Part shown: positions 34,393 through 43,684 of the stretch, one piece after another
Position numbering within the stretch: position 1 is the first letter of the stretch
Layout of the letters: each line of letters begins with the position of its first letter
NCBI GenBank assembly: GCA_022599775.1
Contig: JAHZLQ010000014.1
Span: 1-64,000 of the forward strand
Reading direction: 5' to 3'
From: Gammaproteobacteria bacterium
GTDB lineage: Bacteria; Pseudomonadota; Gammaproteobacteria; Nevskiales; Nevskiaceae
Length of the DNA: 64,000 nucleotides
Notes under the pieces: model-generated
Told to the model about the DNA's origin: nothing
What the model saw: the letters and a program-made list of their open reading frames with translations, nothing else
The model's database searches: none
Program-made: the position numbers and the translations under genes

Positions 34393-35605
34393 GGATCCGC
34401 TGTTCTCGGAATGGCGCATCGGCCCCCTGCGCCTGCGCAACCGCTTCATCAAATCGGCCACCAACGAAGGGATGGCCCGTGGCGGCATGGTCTCTCGTGC
34501 GCTGGTCGAACACCATCGCGGGATCGCAGCCGGTGGCGCAGCCATGACCACGGTCGCCTACTGCGCGATCAGCGACGACGGCCGCACCTTTGTCGATCAG
34601 CTGCGGCTTGATGCGCAAAGCCTCGCACCGCTGCGCGTACTCACCGAGGCGGTGCATCGCGAAGGCGCGGCGGCCTGTGCGCAGATCACGCATGGCGGTG
34701 CCTTCACCTTTCTGCCTGAACTGTCCACCCGCTATCCGCGCAGTGCTTCCGGCGGCTTCAACGCCCCCGGCGTGCTGTCCGGCCGTCTGTTCAAGAAAGC
34801 GATGACGAGCGCCGAAATGGAAGCGGTGACGACGCAGTTCGTCGCTGCTGCCCGCCTGGCGCGCGAGGCAGGCTTTGACGCCGTCGAAATCCACATGGGT
34901 CACGGTTATCTGCTGAGCCAGTTCCTGTCGCCGGCCTACAACCGGCGGCGCGACACGTACGGCGGCGACGCCGCGGCACGGGCGGGCTATCCGGCCGAAG
35001 TGCTGCGGCGGGTCCTCGACGCGGTCGGCCATGATCTCGCCGTGAGCTGCAAGCTCAGCGTGACCGAAGCGTTCAAGGGCGGCGGCACCGCGGACGACGC
35101 CGCAGCAATCGCGCAAGTGCTCGAACAGGCCGGCGCACATCTGCTGGTGCTCTCCGGCGGCATGAACGTGGAGTCTCCGTGGGCGATCTTCGGCAGCCCG
35201 ATGCCGAGCGCCGCCACCGACACGATCCAGAATCCGGTGATCAAACCGGCGACACGCGCGATGCGTCTGTGTGGCCCGAAAATCGAGTTCCGCGAACTGT
35301 ATCTGCGCGAGCATTCGCTGAAGGTCCGCGCCGCGGTCAACATGCCGTTGGCCTACCTCGGTGGCGTGCAATCGCTGGACGCCGCACGGCAAGTACACGA
35401 CGACGGATTCGAGGCGGTCGTCATGGGTCGCGCCCTGTTGCACGATGCCGGGCTCGTCAACAAGTTCCGCGACGGACTTGCGGTACGCTCCGGCTGCACC
35501 GCCTGCAACGAATGCGTTGTCTCGATGTACTCGCCGGGCGGTACGCAATGTGTACTGCGCCCACCGAACGACCCGGCCTTGAATCGCCTTCCTGCTGCCG
35601 GCTGA
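34385..35605 (+). CDS. Old-yellow-enzyme family NADH:flavin oxidoreductase
   Basis: A 406-residue FMN TIM-barrel protein. Visible blocks are WRIGPLRLRNRFIKSATNEGMARGG at the start, EIHMGHGYLLSQFLSPAYNRRRDTYGG (active-site and FMN contacts) and GFEAVVMGRALLHDAGLVNKFRDG. A C-terminal cysteine group, CTACNECVVSMYSPGGTQC, recalls the Fe-S site of 2,4-dienoyl-CoA reductases, but the second flavin domain is absent. It starts at TTG 34385, overlapping the regulator gene. OYE-type enzymes BaiCD and BaiH act on ring double bonds of bile acids, so a steroid enone substrate is plausible. Confidence 0.85.
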   Translation: MAEDPLFSEWRIGPLRLRNRFIKSATNEGMARGGMVSRALVEHHRGIAAGGAAMTTVAYCAISDDGRTFVDQLRLDAQSLAPLRVLTEAVHREGAAACAQITHGGAFTFLPELSTRYPRSASGGFNAPGVLSGRLFKKAMTSAEMEAVTTQFVAAARLAREAGFDAVEIHMGHGYLLSQFLSPAYNRRRDTYGGDAAARAGYPAEVLRRVLDAVGHDLAVSCKLSVTEAFKGGGTADDAAAIAQVLEQAGAHLLVLSGGMNVESPWAIFGSPMPSAATDTIQNPVIKPATRAMRLCGPKIEFRELYLREHSLKVRAAVNMPLAYLGGVQSLDAARQVHDDGFEAVVMGRALLHDAGLVNKFRDGLAVRSGCTACNECVVSMYSPGGTQCVLRPPNDPALNRLPAAG

Positions 35606-35607
35606 GC

Positions 35608-36384
35608 TTAGGATCTGTTGACGGTCGCCGCGTCGAGAAACGCCGGTCGTTCGCCGCCACCATGCAGCAGCAGATTACTGCCGGACACGTAGGCCGCCTC
35701 CGGAGAACTCAGCCACACGCAGGCGCGGCCGACATCGGCCGGGTCGGCCAGCCGCTGCAGGGGAATGGTTCCGGCGACGGCCGCGATGCCGGCTTCGTCG
35801 CCATAGTGCAAATGCGACTGTTCGGTCAGAACAGGGCCCGGGCTGACCGCGACCACCCGCACCTTCGGCGCCCACTCCACGGCAAGTGACTGCACCAAAT
35901 TCAGAATCGCCGCCTTGGCCGCGCCGTAGGCTGCGGTGCCGGGAGACGCGCGCAGACCACTGACGCTGCCGATGAACACAATGCTACCGCCCGCGCCGGC
36001 CTGCATCATCGCGTTGGCTTTTTGCGCGAGGTGGAACGGTGCCATCAGGTTCAGTTGGAAAATCTTCTCGTGCAGTCGAGCCGGTGACTGGTCCGCCAGA
36101 GCAAACGGAGTGCCACCGGCGTTGTTGATCAGCACATCGAGCCGGCCGTACTGCGTCTGAATCCGCTCGAACAAGGCGTCGATGGCATCGCCATCACGCA
36201 GGTTCACCGGCATGAAGGCAGCCTGGGCGTCGCCCACCGCAGGCAGGGCCTCGGGCGCCTCGCGACCACAGGCGATCACGCGATCGCCATTCGCCAGAAA
36301 GCACTCGCTGATGCCACGCCCCACGCCCTTGGCACCGCCGGTGATGAGCACCACCCTGCCCTGACTGCTGCCGTTGTTCACCAT
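35608..36384 (-). CDS. Short-chain dehydrogenase/reductase
   Basis: A 258-residue SDR with TGGAKGVGRGISECF near residue 15, NNAGG near residue 90, catalytic Ser in FIGSVSG, YGAAK as the Tyr-Lys motif and SPGPVLTE. The ATG at 36384 is chosen; one 30 bases upstream is possible, and the long open frame beyond it is the antisense of hsaD-like coding. It converges tightly with the OYE gene (two bases apart) and diverges from the hsaD-like operon across a region with the shared 17-bp element. Hydroxysteroid dehydrogenase is a reasonable guess. Confidence 0.88.
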   Translation of the reverse strand: MVNNGSSQGRVVLITGGAKGVGRGISECFLANGDRVIACGREAPEALPAVGDAQAAFMPVNLRDGDAIDALFERIQTQYGRLDVLINNAGGTPFALADQSPARLHEKIFQLNLMAPFHLAQKANAMMQAGAGGSIVFIGSVSGLRASPGTAAYGAAKAAILNLVQSLAVEWAPKVRVVAVSPGPVLTEQSHLHYGDEAGIAAVAGTIPLQRLADPADVGRACVWLSSPEAAYVSGSNLLLHGGGERPAFLDAATVNRS

Positions 36385-36440
36385 ACCCGCCGCCCATGGA
36401 ATGACGGCCTTCATGCTACCGACGCGGCCACCGCGCACCG

Positions 36441-36457
36441 TAGTCCAAAAGGGTGAA
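36441..36457 (-). promoter_or_regulatory. Steroid-block 17-bp element, copy 5
   Basis: On the minus strand TTCACCCTTTTGGACTA. It lies in the 156-base divergent region between the SDR gene and the hsaD-like operon, 84-100 bases upstream of the latter start. Confidence 0.55.
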
Positions 36458-36540
36458 GCTCCACAGGCCCTTGCGCGACACCATGAGGGCAGATTCCGTG
36501 GGCGCCAGCGCCCGCCCTCCGATCGCCGGGGTCCCAGCTG

Positions 36541-37371
36541 ATGACGAACAAGCCTGTTCCCGAAGGCCAATACGCAACACTGCCCAACGGTCACACGATC
36601 CACTATCTGGATCAGGGCCAGGGGCCTGTGGTCGTTTTTCTGCACGGCTCCGGGTCCGGCGCCTGCGGCCACAGCAATTTCAAGGGCAATTATCCGGCGC
36701 TGGTCGAGGCCGGCTACCGCGTCATCGTCCAGGACCTGATCGGCTACGGCTACTCCGACAAGCCCGATGACATCGACTATCCGCTTGAGCTGTTCGTGCA
36801 GTGCGTGAAACAGACGCTCGATGCCATCGGCGTCGAGCGTTGCACACTGGTCGGCAATTCGCTCGGCGGCGCCATCGCCATCGGCTTCGCCCTCAAGCAT
36901 CCCGAGATGCTCGACAAGCTGGTGCTGATGGCGCCCGGTGGCGTCGAGGAGCAGGCGGACTATTTCAAGATGCCGGGCATGGCGAAGATGAAGGCGGTCT
37001 TCACCTCGCCGGAGCCGATGACGCCGGCGCGCATGCTGGACTTCTTCAGAACCGTGTTCACGGTCAAGCCGGACTGTGTCGACGAGCAGCTTGCCCATGA
37101 GCGCCACGCATTGATGCAATTGCAGAATCCACGTGTGATGCAGTCCATGCGGGTGCCGGACATGACGGCGGATCTGCACCGAATCAGCTGTCCGGCGCTG
37201 GGGTTCTGGGGCATGCAGGACCAGCTGATGCCGCAGACCGGCATTCTCAAGCTCGCCAGGAATATCCCGCATTTGCGCATGATCGTCGTGCCGCAGTGCG
37301 GGCACTGGGTGATGATCGAGCACCGAGCGCTGTTCAACCGCATGCTGCTCGACTTCCTGGCCCACGGCTGA
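36541..37371 (+). CDS. hsaD: HsaD-like meta-cleavage product hydrolase
   Basis: A 276-residue alpha/beta hydrolase. The catalytic triad is visible as Ser107 in GNSLGG, Asp227 in GMQDQLMP and His255 in CGHWVMIEH; the oxyanion region reads HGSGSGACGHSNF, like HGGGPGAxxWSNF of MCP hydrolases. HsaD (TesD) cleaves the C-C bond of the ring-opened A ring, releasing the CD-ring acid and a hydroxyhexadienoate. It starts the rightward lower-pathway operon and overlaps the hydratase start by one base (TGATG). Confidence 0.85.
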   Translation: MTNKPVPEGQYATLPNGHTIHYLDQGQGPVVVFLHGSGSGACGHSNFKGNYPALVEAGYRVIVQDLIGYGYSDKPDDIDYPLELFVQCVKQTLDAIGVERCTLVGNSLGGAIAIGFALKHPEMLDKLVLMAPGGVEEQADYFKMPGMAKMKAVFTSPEPMTPARMLDFFRTVFTVKPDCVDEQLAHERHALMQLQNPRVMQSMRVPDMTADLHRISCPALGFWGMQDQLMPQTGILKLARNIPHLRMIVVPQCGHWVMIEHRALFNRMLLDFLAHG

Positions 37372-38168
37372 TGGCGCTGAGCCCGGCCATCCGCTCGCGC
37401 CTGGGTGACGAGCTGTTCGACGCGCTGTGTGCCCGGCGCACCGTGGCACCCCTGATCGAGCGCGAGCCGGACATCGAGATCGACGATGCCTATGCGATCT
37501 CCCTGCATATGCTGGGACGTCGCCAGGCACAGGGGGAACGGCTGGTCGGCAAGAAGATCGGCGTGACCTCCAAGCCGGTTCAGGACATGCTGGGCGTGCA
37601 TCAGCCCGATTTCGGCTTTTTGACCGACCGCATGCAATTGCGCGACGGAGATGTCGTGAGTCTGTCGGAAGCCGGCCTGATCCAGCCTCGCGCCGAGGGC
37701 GAGATCGCATTCAGGCTCAAACGCGATCTGCGCGGCCCGGGCGTGAGCATCGACGATGTGCTCGACGCCACCGATTACGTCTCCCCTTGTTTCGAGATCG
37801 TCGACTCACGCATCCATGACTGGAAGATCGCGATACAGGACACCGTGGCCGACAACGCCTCCTGCGGCGTGTTCGTCGTCGGCGAAGCGCGGGTGGACCC
37901 GCGCAGCCTCGACCTCGCGGCGGCAAAAATGGACATCGACAAGAACGGTGCGCATATCGCCAGCGGCCTGGGTTCGGCGGTACAGGGCCATCCGGCCGCC
38001 GCCGTGGCCTGGCTCGCCAACACTCTGTCGCGCTACGACATCCCGTTCCTCGCCGGCGAAATCATCCTCTCCGGATCGCTGGCGCCTCTGCTGCCCGTGG
38101 CCGCCGGCGACCGCTTCGCCATGCGCATCGCCGGGCTCGGCAGCGCCTCCATCGGATTCGAACCCTGA
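37371..38168 (+). CDS. hsaE: HsaE-like 2-hydroxypenta-2,4-dienoate hydratase
   Basis: A 265-residue member of the fumarylacetoacetase-like 2-keto-4-pentenoate hydratase family: [53 protein letters not shown] (metal-binding Glu), CFEIVDSRI and [22 protein letters not shown]. It hydrates the dienoate released by HsaD to 4-hydroxy-2-oxo acid. It overlaps the hydrolase stop by one base and precedes the aldehyde dehydrogenase by seven bases, the standard order of this module. Confidence 0.92.
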   Translation: MALSPAIRSRLGDELFDALCARRTVAPLIEREPDIEIDDAYAISLHMLGRRQAQGERLVGKKIGVTSKPVQDMLGVHQPDFGFLTDRMQLRDGDVVSLSEAGLIQPRAEGEIAFRLKRDLRGPGVSIDDVLDATDYVSPCFEIVDSRIHDWKIAIQDTVADNASCGVFVVGEARVDPRSLDLAAAKMDIDKNGAHIASGLGSAVQGHPAAAVAWLANTLSRYDIPFLAGEIILSGSLAPLLPVAAGDRFAMRIAGLGSASIGFEP

Positions 38169-38175
38169 GCACCTC

Positions 38176-39087
38176 ATGAGAAAGATCAAGTGCGCCATCA
38201 TCGGCTCCGGCAACATCGGCACCGATTTGATGTACAAGCTGCAGCGCAGCCCGATTCTGGAGCCGGCCTGGATGGTCGGCATCGACGCCGACAGCGAAGG
38301 CCTGGCCCGCGCCCGGGCCGCCGGCATCAAGACCACTGCCCAGGGTGTGGACGGTCTGCTGCCGCATGTACTCAGTGATGAAGTGCGCATCGCCTTTGAC
38401 GCCACCTCCGCCTATGTCCACAAGGAAAACTCCGACAAGCTGACGGCACTCGGCGTGATGATGATCGATCTCACGCCGGCCGCGATCGGACCTTATTGCG
38501 TGCCGCCGATCAACCTCAGACAACACGCCGGCCGACGCGAGCCCAACGTCAACATGGTGACCTGCGGTGGCCAGGCGACGATCCCCATGGTCTACGCCGT
38601 ATCGCGCGTGCAGAAGGTGCGCTATGCCGAGATCGTGGCCACGGTGGCATCGAAATCGGTGGGCCCCGGCACGCGCAAGAACATCGACGAGTTCACGCGC
38701 ACCACGGCGGCCGCGGTCTCCGCGATCGGCGGCGCCGACCAGGGCAAGGCGATCATCGTGATCAATCCGGCCGAACCGCCGTTGATGATGCGCGACACCA
38801 TCCATTGCCTGACCGTCGATACCCCGGACCAAGCCGCGATCGAACGGTCCGTGCACGAGATGATCGCCGAGGTGCAGAAGTACGTGCCCGGCTATCGTCT
38901 CAAGAACGGCCCGGTGTTCGACGGCAAGCGCGTCACCACCTACGTCGAAGTCGAAGGCCTCGGCGACTTCCTGCCGAAATACGCTGGCAACCTCGACATC
39001 ATGACCGCCTCGGCGGCCCGCACCGCGGAGATGTTCGCCGAGGAAATGCTGGCGGGGCGGCTCAGCTTCGAACCGGCACTGGCCTGA
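38176..39087 (+). CDS. hsaG: Acylating acetaldehyde/propionaldehyde dehydrogenase (HsaG-like)
   Basis: A 303-residue DmpF/HsaG-type enzyme. The NAD site [16 protein letters not shown] is at residues 7-22, the catalytic Cys130 is in [11 protein letters not shown], and [18 protein letters not shown] follows. It converts the short aldehyde released by the aldolase to acyl-CoA, working as a complex in which the aldehyde is channelled from the aldolase. Unusually, a 104-residue gene separates it from that aldolase. In steroid degraders the product from ring A is propionyl-CoA. Confidence 0.93.
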   Translation: MRKIKCAIIGSGNIGTDLMYKLQRSPILEPAWMVGIDADSEGLARARAAGIKTTAQGVDGLLPHVLSDEVRIAFDATSAYVHKENSDKLTALGVMMIDLTPAAIGPYCVPPINLRQHAGRREPNVNMVTCGGQATIPMVYAVSRVQKVRYAEIVATVASKSVGPGTRKNIDEFTRTTAAAVSAIGGADQGKAIIVINPAEPPLMMRDTIHCLTVDTPDQAAIERSVHEMIAEVQKYVPGYRLKNGPVFDGKRVTTYVEVEGLGDFLPKYAGNLDIMTASAARTAEMFAEEMLAGRLSFEPALA

Positions 39088-39088
39088 G

Positions 39089-39403
39089 ATGGACGACATC
39101 GCGCAACGAATACACGAGGCCGAAACGCTCTGGAAACTGGGTGACGACAGGCTGAGCAGTGAGGACGGCGCGGGTGCCTATCGGCTGTACACGCAGGCGC
39201 ACGACCTCGTTACCGACTGCCCGTCCCTGCATCTGCAGGCCCACCGCCGGCTGCGCCGGGTATCCGCCCGACACGGTCATCGTTTCGAACAGCTGACGGA
39301 CAGCGCCTTGATCGCGCTCGCACCACTGGGCGTATTCGAGTTGATCGCCTGGTTCAAGCGTTCATCCAGCGCCGCAGACCAGGCCTGCAAACGCGCGGCC
39401 TGA
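39089..39403 (+). CDS. Unrecognised small protein between hsaG and hsaF
   Basis: A 104-residue protein starting one base after the hsaG-like stop and ending 27 bases before hsaF, so it is part of the operon. The first 60 residues are helical and charged (IHEAETLWKLGDDRLSS, YRLYTQAHDLVT), with a TPR-like look; residues about 72-89 (SALIALAPLGVFELIAWF) are hydrophobic enough for one membrane or buried helix; the tail is basic. I do not recognise a family. A role in assembly or membrane contact of the HsaF-HsaG complex is possible only by position. Confidence 0.75.
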   Translation: MDDIAQRIHEAETLWKLGDDRLSSEDGAGAYRLYTQAHDLVTDCPSLHLQAHRRLRRVSARHGHRFEQLTDSALIALAPLGVFELIAWFKRSSSAADQACKRAA

Positions 39404-39430
39404 ACGCGCACGACTTCACGGAGCCATAAC

Positions 39431-40477
39431 ATGAGTCCCCTCAAAGGCAGGAAAATCACGGTTCATGACATGTCGCTGCGCGACGGCATGCACCCCAAGC
39501 GCCACCAGATCACGATCGAGCAGATGAAGACGATCGCCACGGGACTCGACGAAGCCGGCGTGCCGCTGATCGAGATCACTCATGGCGACGGACTCGGCGG
39601 CGAATCGGTCAACTACGGCTTTCCGGCCGCCAGCGACGAGGAATACCTGCGTGCGGTGATCCCGCTGCTGAAGACCGCCAAGGTCTCGGCCCTGCTGCTG
39701 CCCGGCATCGGCACCGTGGACCATCTGCGCATGGCCGCGGACTGCGGTGTCACCACGATCCGCGTCGCCACGCATTGCACCGAGGCCGACGTCTCCGAAC
39801 AGCACATCGCGCTGGGCCGGCAGATGGGGCTCGATACCGTGGGCTTTCTGATGATGGCGCACATGATCGAGCCGCAGAAGCTGCTCGAACAGGCTTTGCT
39901 GATGGAGTCCTACGGTGCCAACTGCATCTATGCCACCGACAGCGCCGGCTACATGCTGCCGGGCGACGTGAAGACGCGCATTGGCCTGCTGCGCGAAAAG
40001 CTCAAGCCCGAGACCGAGCTCGGCTTCCACGGCCATCACAATCTTTCGATGGGCGTGGCCAACTCGATCGCGGCCGTCGAGTGTGGCGCCAACCGCATCG
40101 ACGCCGCCTGTGGCGGCCTCGGCGCCGGCGCCGGCAATACGCCGATGGAAGTGTTCGTGGCGGTCTGCGAGCGCATGGGCATCGAAACCGGCGTGGACGT
40201 GTTCAAGATCTCCGACGTGGCCGAGGATCTGATCCTGCCGATTCTCGATTTTCCGATCCGGATCGACCGCAACGCCCTCACGCTGGGTTTCGCCGGCGTG
40301 TATTCCTCGTTTCTGCTGTTCGCGCAGCGCGCCGAGAAGAAATACGGCATTTCGGCCCGGGAAATCCTGCTGGACCTCGGCCGGCGCGGCATGGTCGGCG
40401 GCCAGGAGGACATGATCGAGGACGCGGCGCTGACGATGGCACGCGAACGCGGTCTGCTCAGCCCGTCCGCTGTCTAG
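39431..40477 (+). CDS. hsaF: 4-hydroxy-2-oxovalerate aldolase (HsaF-like)
   Basis: A 348-residue DmpG/HsaF-type class II aldolase: [15 protein letters not shown] at the start (catalytic and metal Asp), [16 protein letters not shown], and [44 protein letters not shown] with the two metal-binding histidines. The C-terminal communication domain needed for contact with the dehydrogenase is present. It splits 4-hydroxy-2-oxo acids to pyruvate and acetaldehyde or propionaldehyde. Last core enzyme of the ring-A module. Confidence 0.95.
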   Translation: MSPLKGRKITVHDMSLRDGMHPKRHQITIEQMKTIATGLDEAGVPLIEITHGDGLGGESVNYGFPAASDEEYLRAVIPLLKTAKVSALLLPGIGTVDHLRMAADCGVTTIRVATHCTEADVSEQHIALGRQMGLDTVGFLMMAHMIEPQKLLEQALLMESYGANCIYATDSAGYMLPGDVKTRIGLLREKLKPETELGFHGHHNLSMGVANSIAAVECGANRIDAACGGLGAGAGNTPMEVFVAVCERMGIETGVDVFKISDVAEDLILPILDFPIRIDRNALTLGFAGVYSSFLLFAQRAEKKYGISAREILLDLGRRGMVGGQEDMIEDAALTMARERGLLSPSAV

Positions 40478-40487
40478 GCCTGAGGCG

Positions 40488-40955
40488 ATGCGTATCGCAG
40501 AGGCGGAGGTCGTGATCGACGCCCCGATCGGACAGGTCTGGGACGCGATTCTCGATATCGACCGCTACCCGGCGTGGAATCCGTTCACGCCGAAGGTGGA
40601 TTGTCCCGGCGGCCCGCGCGTGGGTGCACCGATCCGTCTGCATGTGCGCTGGGGCAACGGCAAGGCGATGATCTCGCCGGAACGGGTCGTTCGCATCGAC
40701 CCGCCGGCCACCGATTCCGACGGCGTGGTTCGGGGTGTGTACGGCTACAACTTCGGCACCCTCGCCGCCACGCTCAATCTGGTGCGCAGTGAGCGCCTGC
40801 AGATCGTGGAAGCCGAAGCGGACGGCCGGACACGGTATCGCACGCGCATCAGGCTCACCGGCCTGCTGTCCGGACTGACGCCGATCGCGCAGGTGCAGGA
40901 CGGCTTCGATCGGCAGACCGCCGCGCTCAAAATCTACTGCGAAACCGCAAGTTGA
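40488..40955 (+). CDS. SRPBCC (START-like) domain protein
   Basis: A 155-residue protein of the SRPBCC fold: AEAEVVIDAPIGQVWDAILDIDRYPAWNPFTPKVD is the typical opening, followed by beta strands and a C-terminal helix (VQDGFDRQTAALKIYCE). These proteins bind hydrophobic ligands in a deep pocket; some are cyclases or dehydratases. It follows hsaF by 10 bases and ends the operon. Binding or carrying a steroid intermediate is a reasonable but untested idea. Confidence 0.87.
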   Translation: MRIAEAEVVIDAPIGQVWDAILDIDRYPAWNPFTPKVDCPGGPRVGAPIRLHVRWGNGKAMISPERVVRIDPPATDSDGVVRGVYGYNFGTLAATLNLVRSERLQIVEAEADGRTRYRTRIRLTGLLSGLTPIAQVQDGFDRQTAALKIYCETAS

Positions 40956-41119
40956 TTGCGGCAGTCCAACGTTCACGTCGGGTCACTTCACAACGCCGCT
41001 TCTCAGCCCTTTGTGAGCGGCTGTCGCCGAACCGCAACAAACAGCCGCAACAATCCCCGGCCTCGCTTCGAGCGTATGCCGCCCGAAGCTGACTTCGGCC
41101 AATTGGGGGAATCCAGAAA

Positions 41120-43684
41120 ATGCCGCATTCCAGGAAGGCGCTGCTCGGCGCCGTATTCGTTTCGCTATCCGCTCTGCTCGCCGCCTGTGACGGCGACGAT
41201 GGTTCAAACGGCGCCGATGGCGCACCCGGTGCCGATGGTTCGAACGGGACGCCCGGTGCTCCGGGAACACCCGGCTCCAGTGGCAACGACGGTCTGGATA
41301 GTCTGATCCGCCAGATCGCACTGTCCTCCGGCAATGCCAATTGCCCGAGCGGCGGCACGCGCATCGATTCCGGACTGGACAGCGACGACGATGGCGAGCT
41401 CGACGACGCCGAAGTCATGGACACGTCCTATGTCTGCGTCGCCGGCACCGACATGAATTTCAACCGCATCGCCGTACTGCCGGTCTGCCTGCAGGACGAT
41501 GCGAGCTGCGACAGCGACGACGGCACGGCTGCGGAGATCGTGGCCGCCAGCACCGACGGCCGCACCCTGATCTATTCCGACAGCCCGGGCGAACGCATCG
41601 GCTTCGTCGACATCAGCAATCCCGAAGCGCCGTTGGCGATCGGCACGCTGGACCTCGCCGGTGAACCGACCTCGGTGGCCGTGCTCGGACCCTATGCTCT
41701 GGTTGGCGTGAACACTGCCGCCGATTTCGTGAACGTTTCCGGCCAACTCGACGTGGTCGACATCGCCACGCAGACGATCCTGCGTTCGATCGACGTTGGC
41801 GGCCAACCGGACTCGGTTGCCGTCAGCCCGGACGGTGCCTACGCCGCCGTGGTGATCGAAAACGAGCGTGACGAAGATCTCGGTGACGGCGCACCGCCGC
41901 AGCTTCCTGCGGGCAGCCTGGTGATCGTGGATCTCCTCGGTTCACCGGCCGGGTGGACCACGCGCACGGTGTCGATGGTGGGCGTCGCCGACCTCTATGC
42001 CGCCGATCCGGAACCGGAATACGTCGACATCAACGAGCACAACATCGCGGTTGTAACGCTGCAGGAAAACAACCACATCGTGCTGGTCGATCTCAGCAAC
42101 GGCAGCATCGTCAATGATTTCAGCGCCGGCACGGTGGACCTCGACCAGATCGACGCAACCGAGGAAGAGCCCGCGTTGATCTCGCAGACCGAGTCCCTGT
42201 CCGCGATCCCGCGCGAACCGGACGGCGTGACCTGGATCGGCAATGAGCTGTTCGTCACTGCCGACGAAGGCGATCTTGACGGCGGCAGCCGTGGCTTCAC
42301 GGTGTTCAACACCGCAGGCGAGGTCGTGTTCGAGGCCGGCAATGCGCTGGACCACATCGTGGCGCGCATCGGCCACTACCCGGACGCGCGTTCCGAGAAC
42401 AAGGGCAACGAACCGGAGAACGCCGAGTTCGGCCGTTACGGCAACAACAACTTCCTGTTCGTGGCCTCGGAACGCTCCAGCGTAATCTTCGTCTACGACG
42501 TTGCCGACCCGGTCAATCCGGTCTACAAGCAGGTGCTGCCGGCCGGTCTCGGTCCCGAGGGCGTGCTCGCGATCCCGTCGCGCAATTTGCTGATCGCCGC
42601 AAGCGAAGAAGACTCGCGTGACGACAAGTTCCGTTCGGTGCTCAACATCTATCGCTACGACGTCTCCTATCCGGCCTACCCGACGATCGCCTCGGCCGAC
42701 CGTGAAGACGGAACCCCGATCGCCTGGAGCGCCATGTCGGGCCTGGCGGCAGACCCGCTGAACGCAGACACGCTCTACGCCATCGAGGACAGCTACTACG
42801 CCCGGAACCGCATCTTTAAGCTGGATGTCAGCACGGTCCCGGCACGTCTGACTACGGAAACACCGATCAGCGACGCCGGCGACGTCTTTGCCTCCATCGA
42901 TACCGTGGATCTGGCCGATGCCTCGGTCGACGATGACGATGCAACACGCGTCTCGGTGTTCGATGAGGCCGACCTTGCCGCCCTGATCAATGACGACAAG
43001 ACCGTCAACATCGATCCCGAAGGCATCGCGGTGGCCAGCGACGGCGGATTCTGGGTCGCGTCCGAAGGCGCCGGCACGGTCGGCGACGACGGCCAGCCCG
43101 TCAACAGCCTCAACTTCCTGTTCAAGACCAACGCCAACGGCGTGATCGAGCAGGTCATCACGCTGCCGGACGAGGTCAACGCCAAGCAGATCCGCTTCGG
43201 CTTCGAGGGCGTCGCCGAATACAACGGTTCGGTCTACGTCGCCTTCCAGCGTGTCTGGGCCGGTGACGACAATGTGCGGCTCGGTGTCTACGACACCGTC
43301 GCGCAAACCTGGTCGTTCCTTTACTACGAACTGGACGCAGTGGAATCGCAGTTCGGCGGATGGGTCGGCCTGTCCGACATCAGCTCGCTCGGCGATGGCC
43401 GCTTCCTCATCGTGGAACGCGACAATCAGGGCGGGCCGGATGCCGCGATCAAGCGCCTGTACAGCATCGACGTGACCGGCCTGGCAGCCGACAGCCTCGT
43501 CAGCAAGACCCTGGTCCGTGACCTAATGCCCGACCTCGTCGCGGTCGGTGGCCCGGTGCCCGAGAAGATCGAAGGTTCGGCATTCACGCTCGACGGCAAG
43601 GTCTACATCGTCAACGACAATGACGGCGTCGATGACAACAACGGCGAAACCGAGCTGTTGAACCTGGGCGCGATCCTCGACTGA
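41120..43684 (+). CDS. Lipoprotein with collagen-like linker and phytase-like beta-propeller
   Basis: An 854-residue lipoprotein. The signal peptide ends in a lipobox (LSALLAAC, Cys near residue 23). Residues about 28-56 are Gly-X-X repeats (GADGAPGADGSNGTPGAPGT), then a small cysteine-bearing domain (CPSGGTRIDSGLDSDDDGELDDAEV...YVC, DUF7151-like). The rest looks like a beta-propeller, first choice-of-anchor-like (SVAVSPDGAYAAVVI), then an esterase-like phytase domain (INIDPEGIAVASDGGFWVASEGAG, FGFEGVAEYNGSVYVAFQR). Cell-surface attachment and a phosphate-ester substrate are possible. A hairpin terminator follows at once. Confidence 0.82.
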   Translation: MPHSRKALLGAVFVSLSALLAACDGDDGSNGADGAPGADGSNGTPGAPGTPGSSGNDGLDSLIRQIALSSGNANCPSGGTRIDSGLDSDDDGELDDAEVMDTSYVCVAGTDMNFNRIAVLPVCLQDDASCDSDDGTAAEIVAASTDGRTLIYSDSPGERIGFVDISNPEAPLAIGTLDLAGEPTSVAVLGPYALVGVNTAADFVNVSGQLDVVDIATQTILRSIDVGGQPDSVAVSPDGAYAAVVIENERDEDLGDGAPPQLPAGSLVIVDLLGSPAGWTTRTVSMVGVADLYAADPEPEYVDINEHNIAVVTLQENNHIVLVDLSNGSIVNDFSAGTVDLDQIDATEEEPALISQTESLSAIPREPDGVTWIGNELFVTADEGDLDGGSRGFTVFNTAGEVVFEAGNALDHIVARIGHYPDARSENKGNEPENAEFGRYGNNNFLFVASERSSVIFVYDVADPVNPVYKQVLPAGLGPEGVLAIPSRNLLIAASEEDSRDDKFRSVLNIYRYDVSYPAYPTIASADREDGTPIAWSAMSGLAADPLNADTLYAIEDSYYARNRIFKLDVSTVPARLTTETPISDAGDVFASIDTVDLADASVDDDDATRVSVFDEADLAALINDDKTVNIDPEGIAVASDGGFWVASEGAGTVGDDGQPVNSLNFLFKTNANGVIEQVITLPDEVNAKQIRFGFEGVAEYNGSVYVAFQRVWAGDDNVRLGVYDTVAQTWSFLYYELDAVESQFGGWVGLSDISSLGDGRFLIVERDNQGGPDAAIKRLYSIDVTGLAADSLVSKTLVRDLMPDLVAVGGPVPEKIEGSAFTLDGKVYIVNDNDGVDDNNGETELLNLGAILD

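Noticed and set aside
36385..37710. Long upstream part of the minus-strand frame that ends in the SDR gene
   Set aside because: It is antisense to the hsaD- and hsaE-like genes and has no SDR sequence; the SDR starts at 36384.
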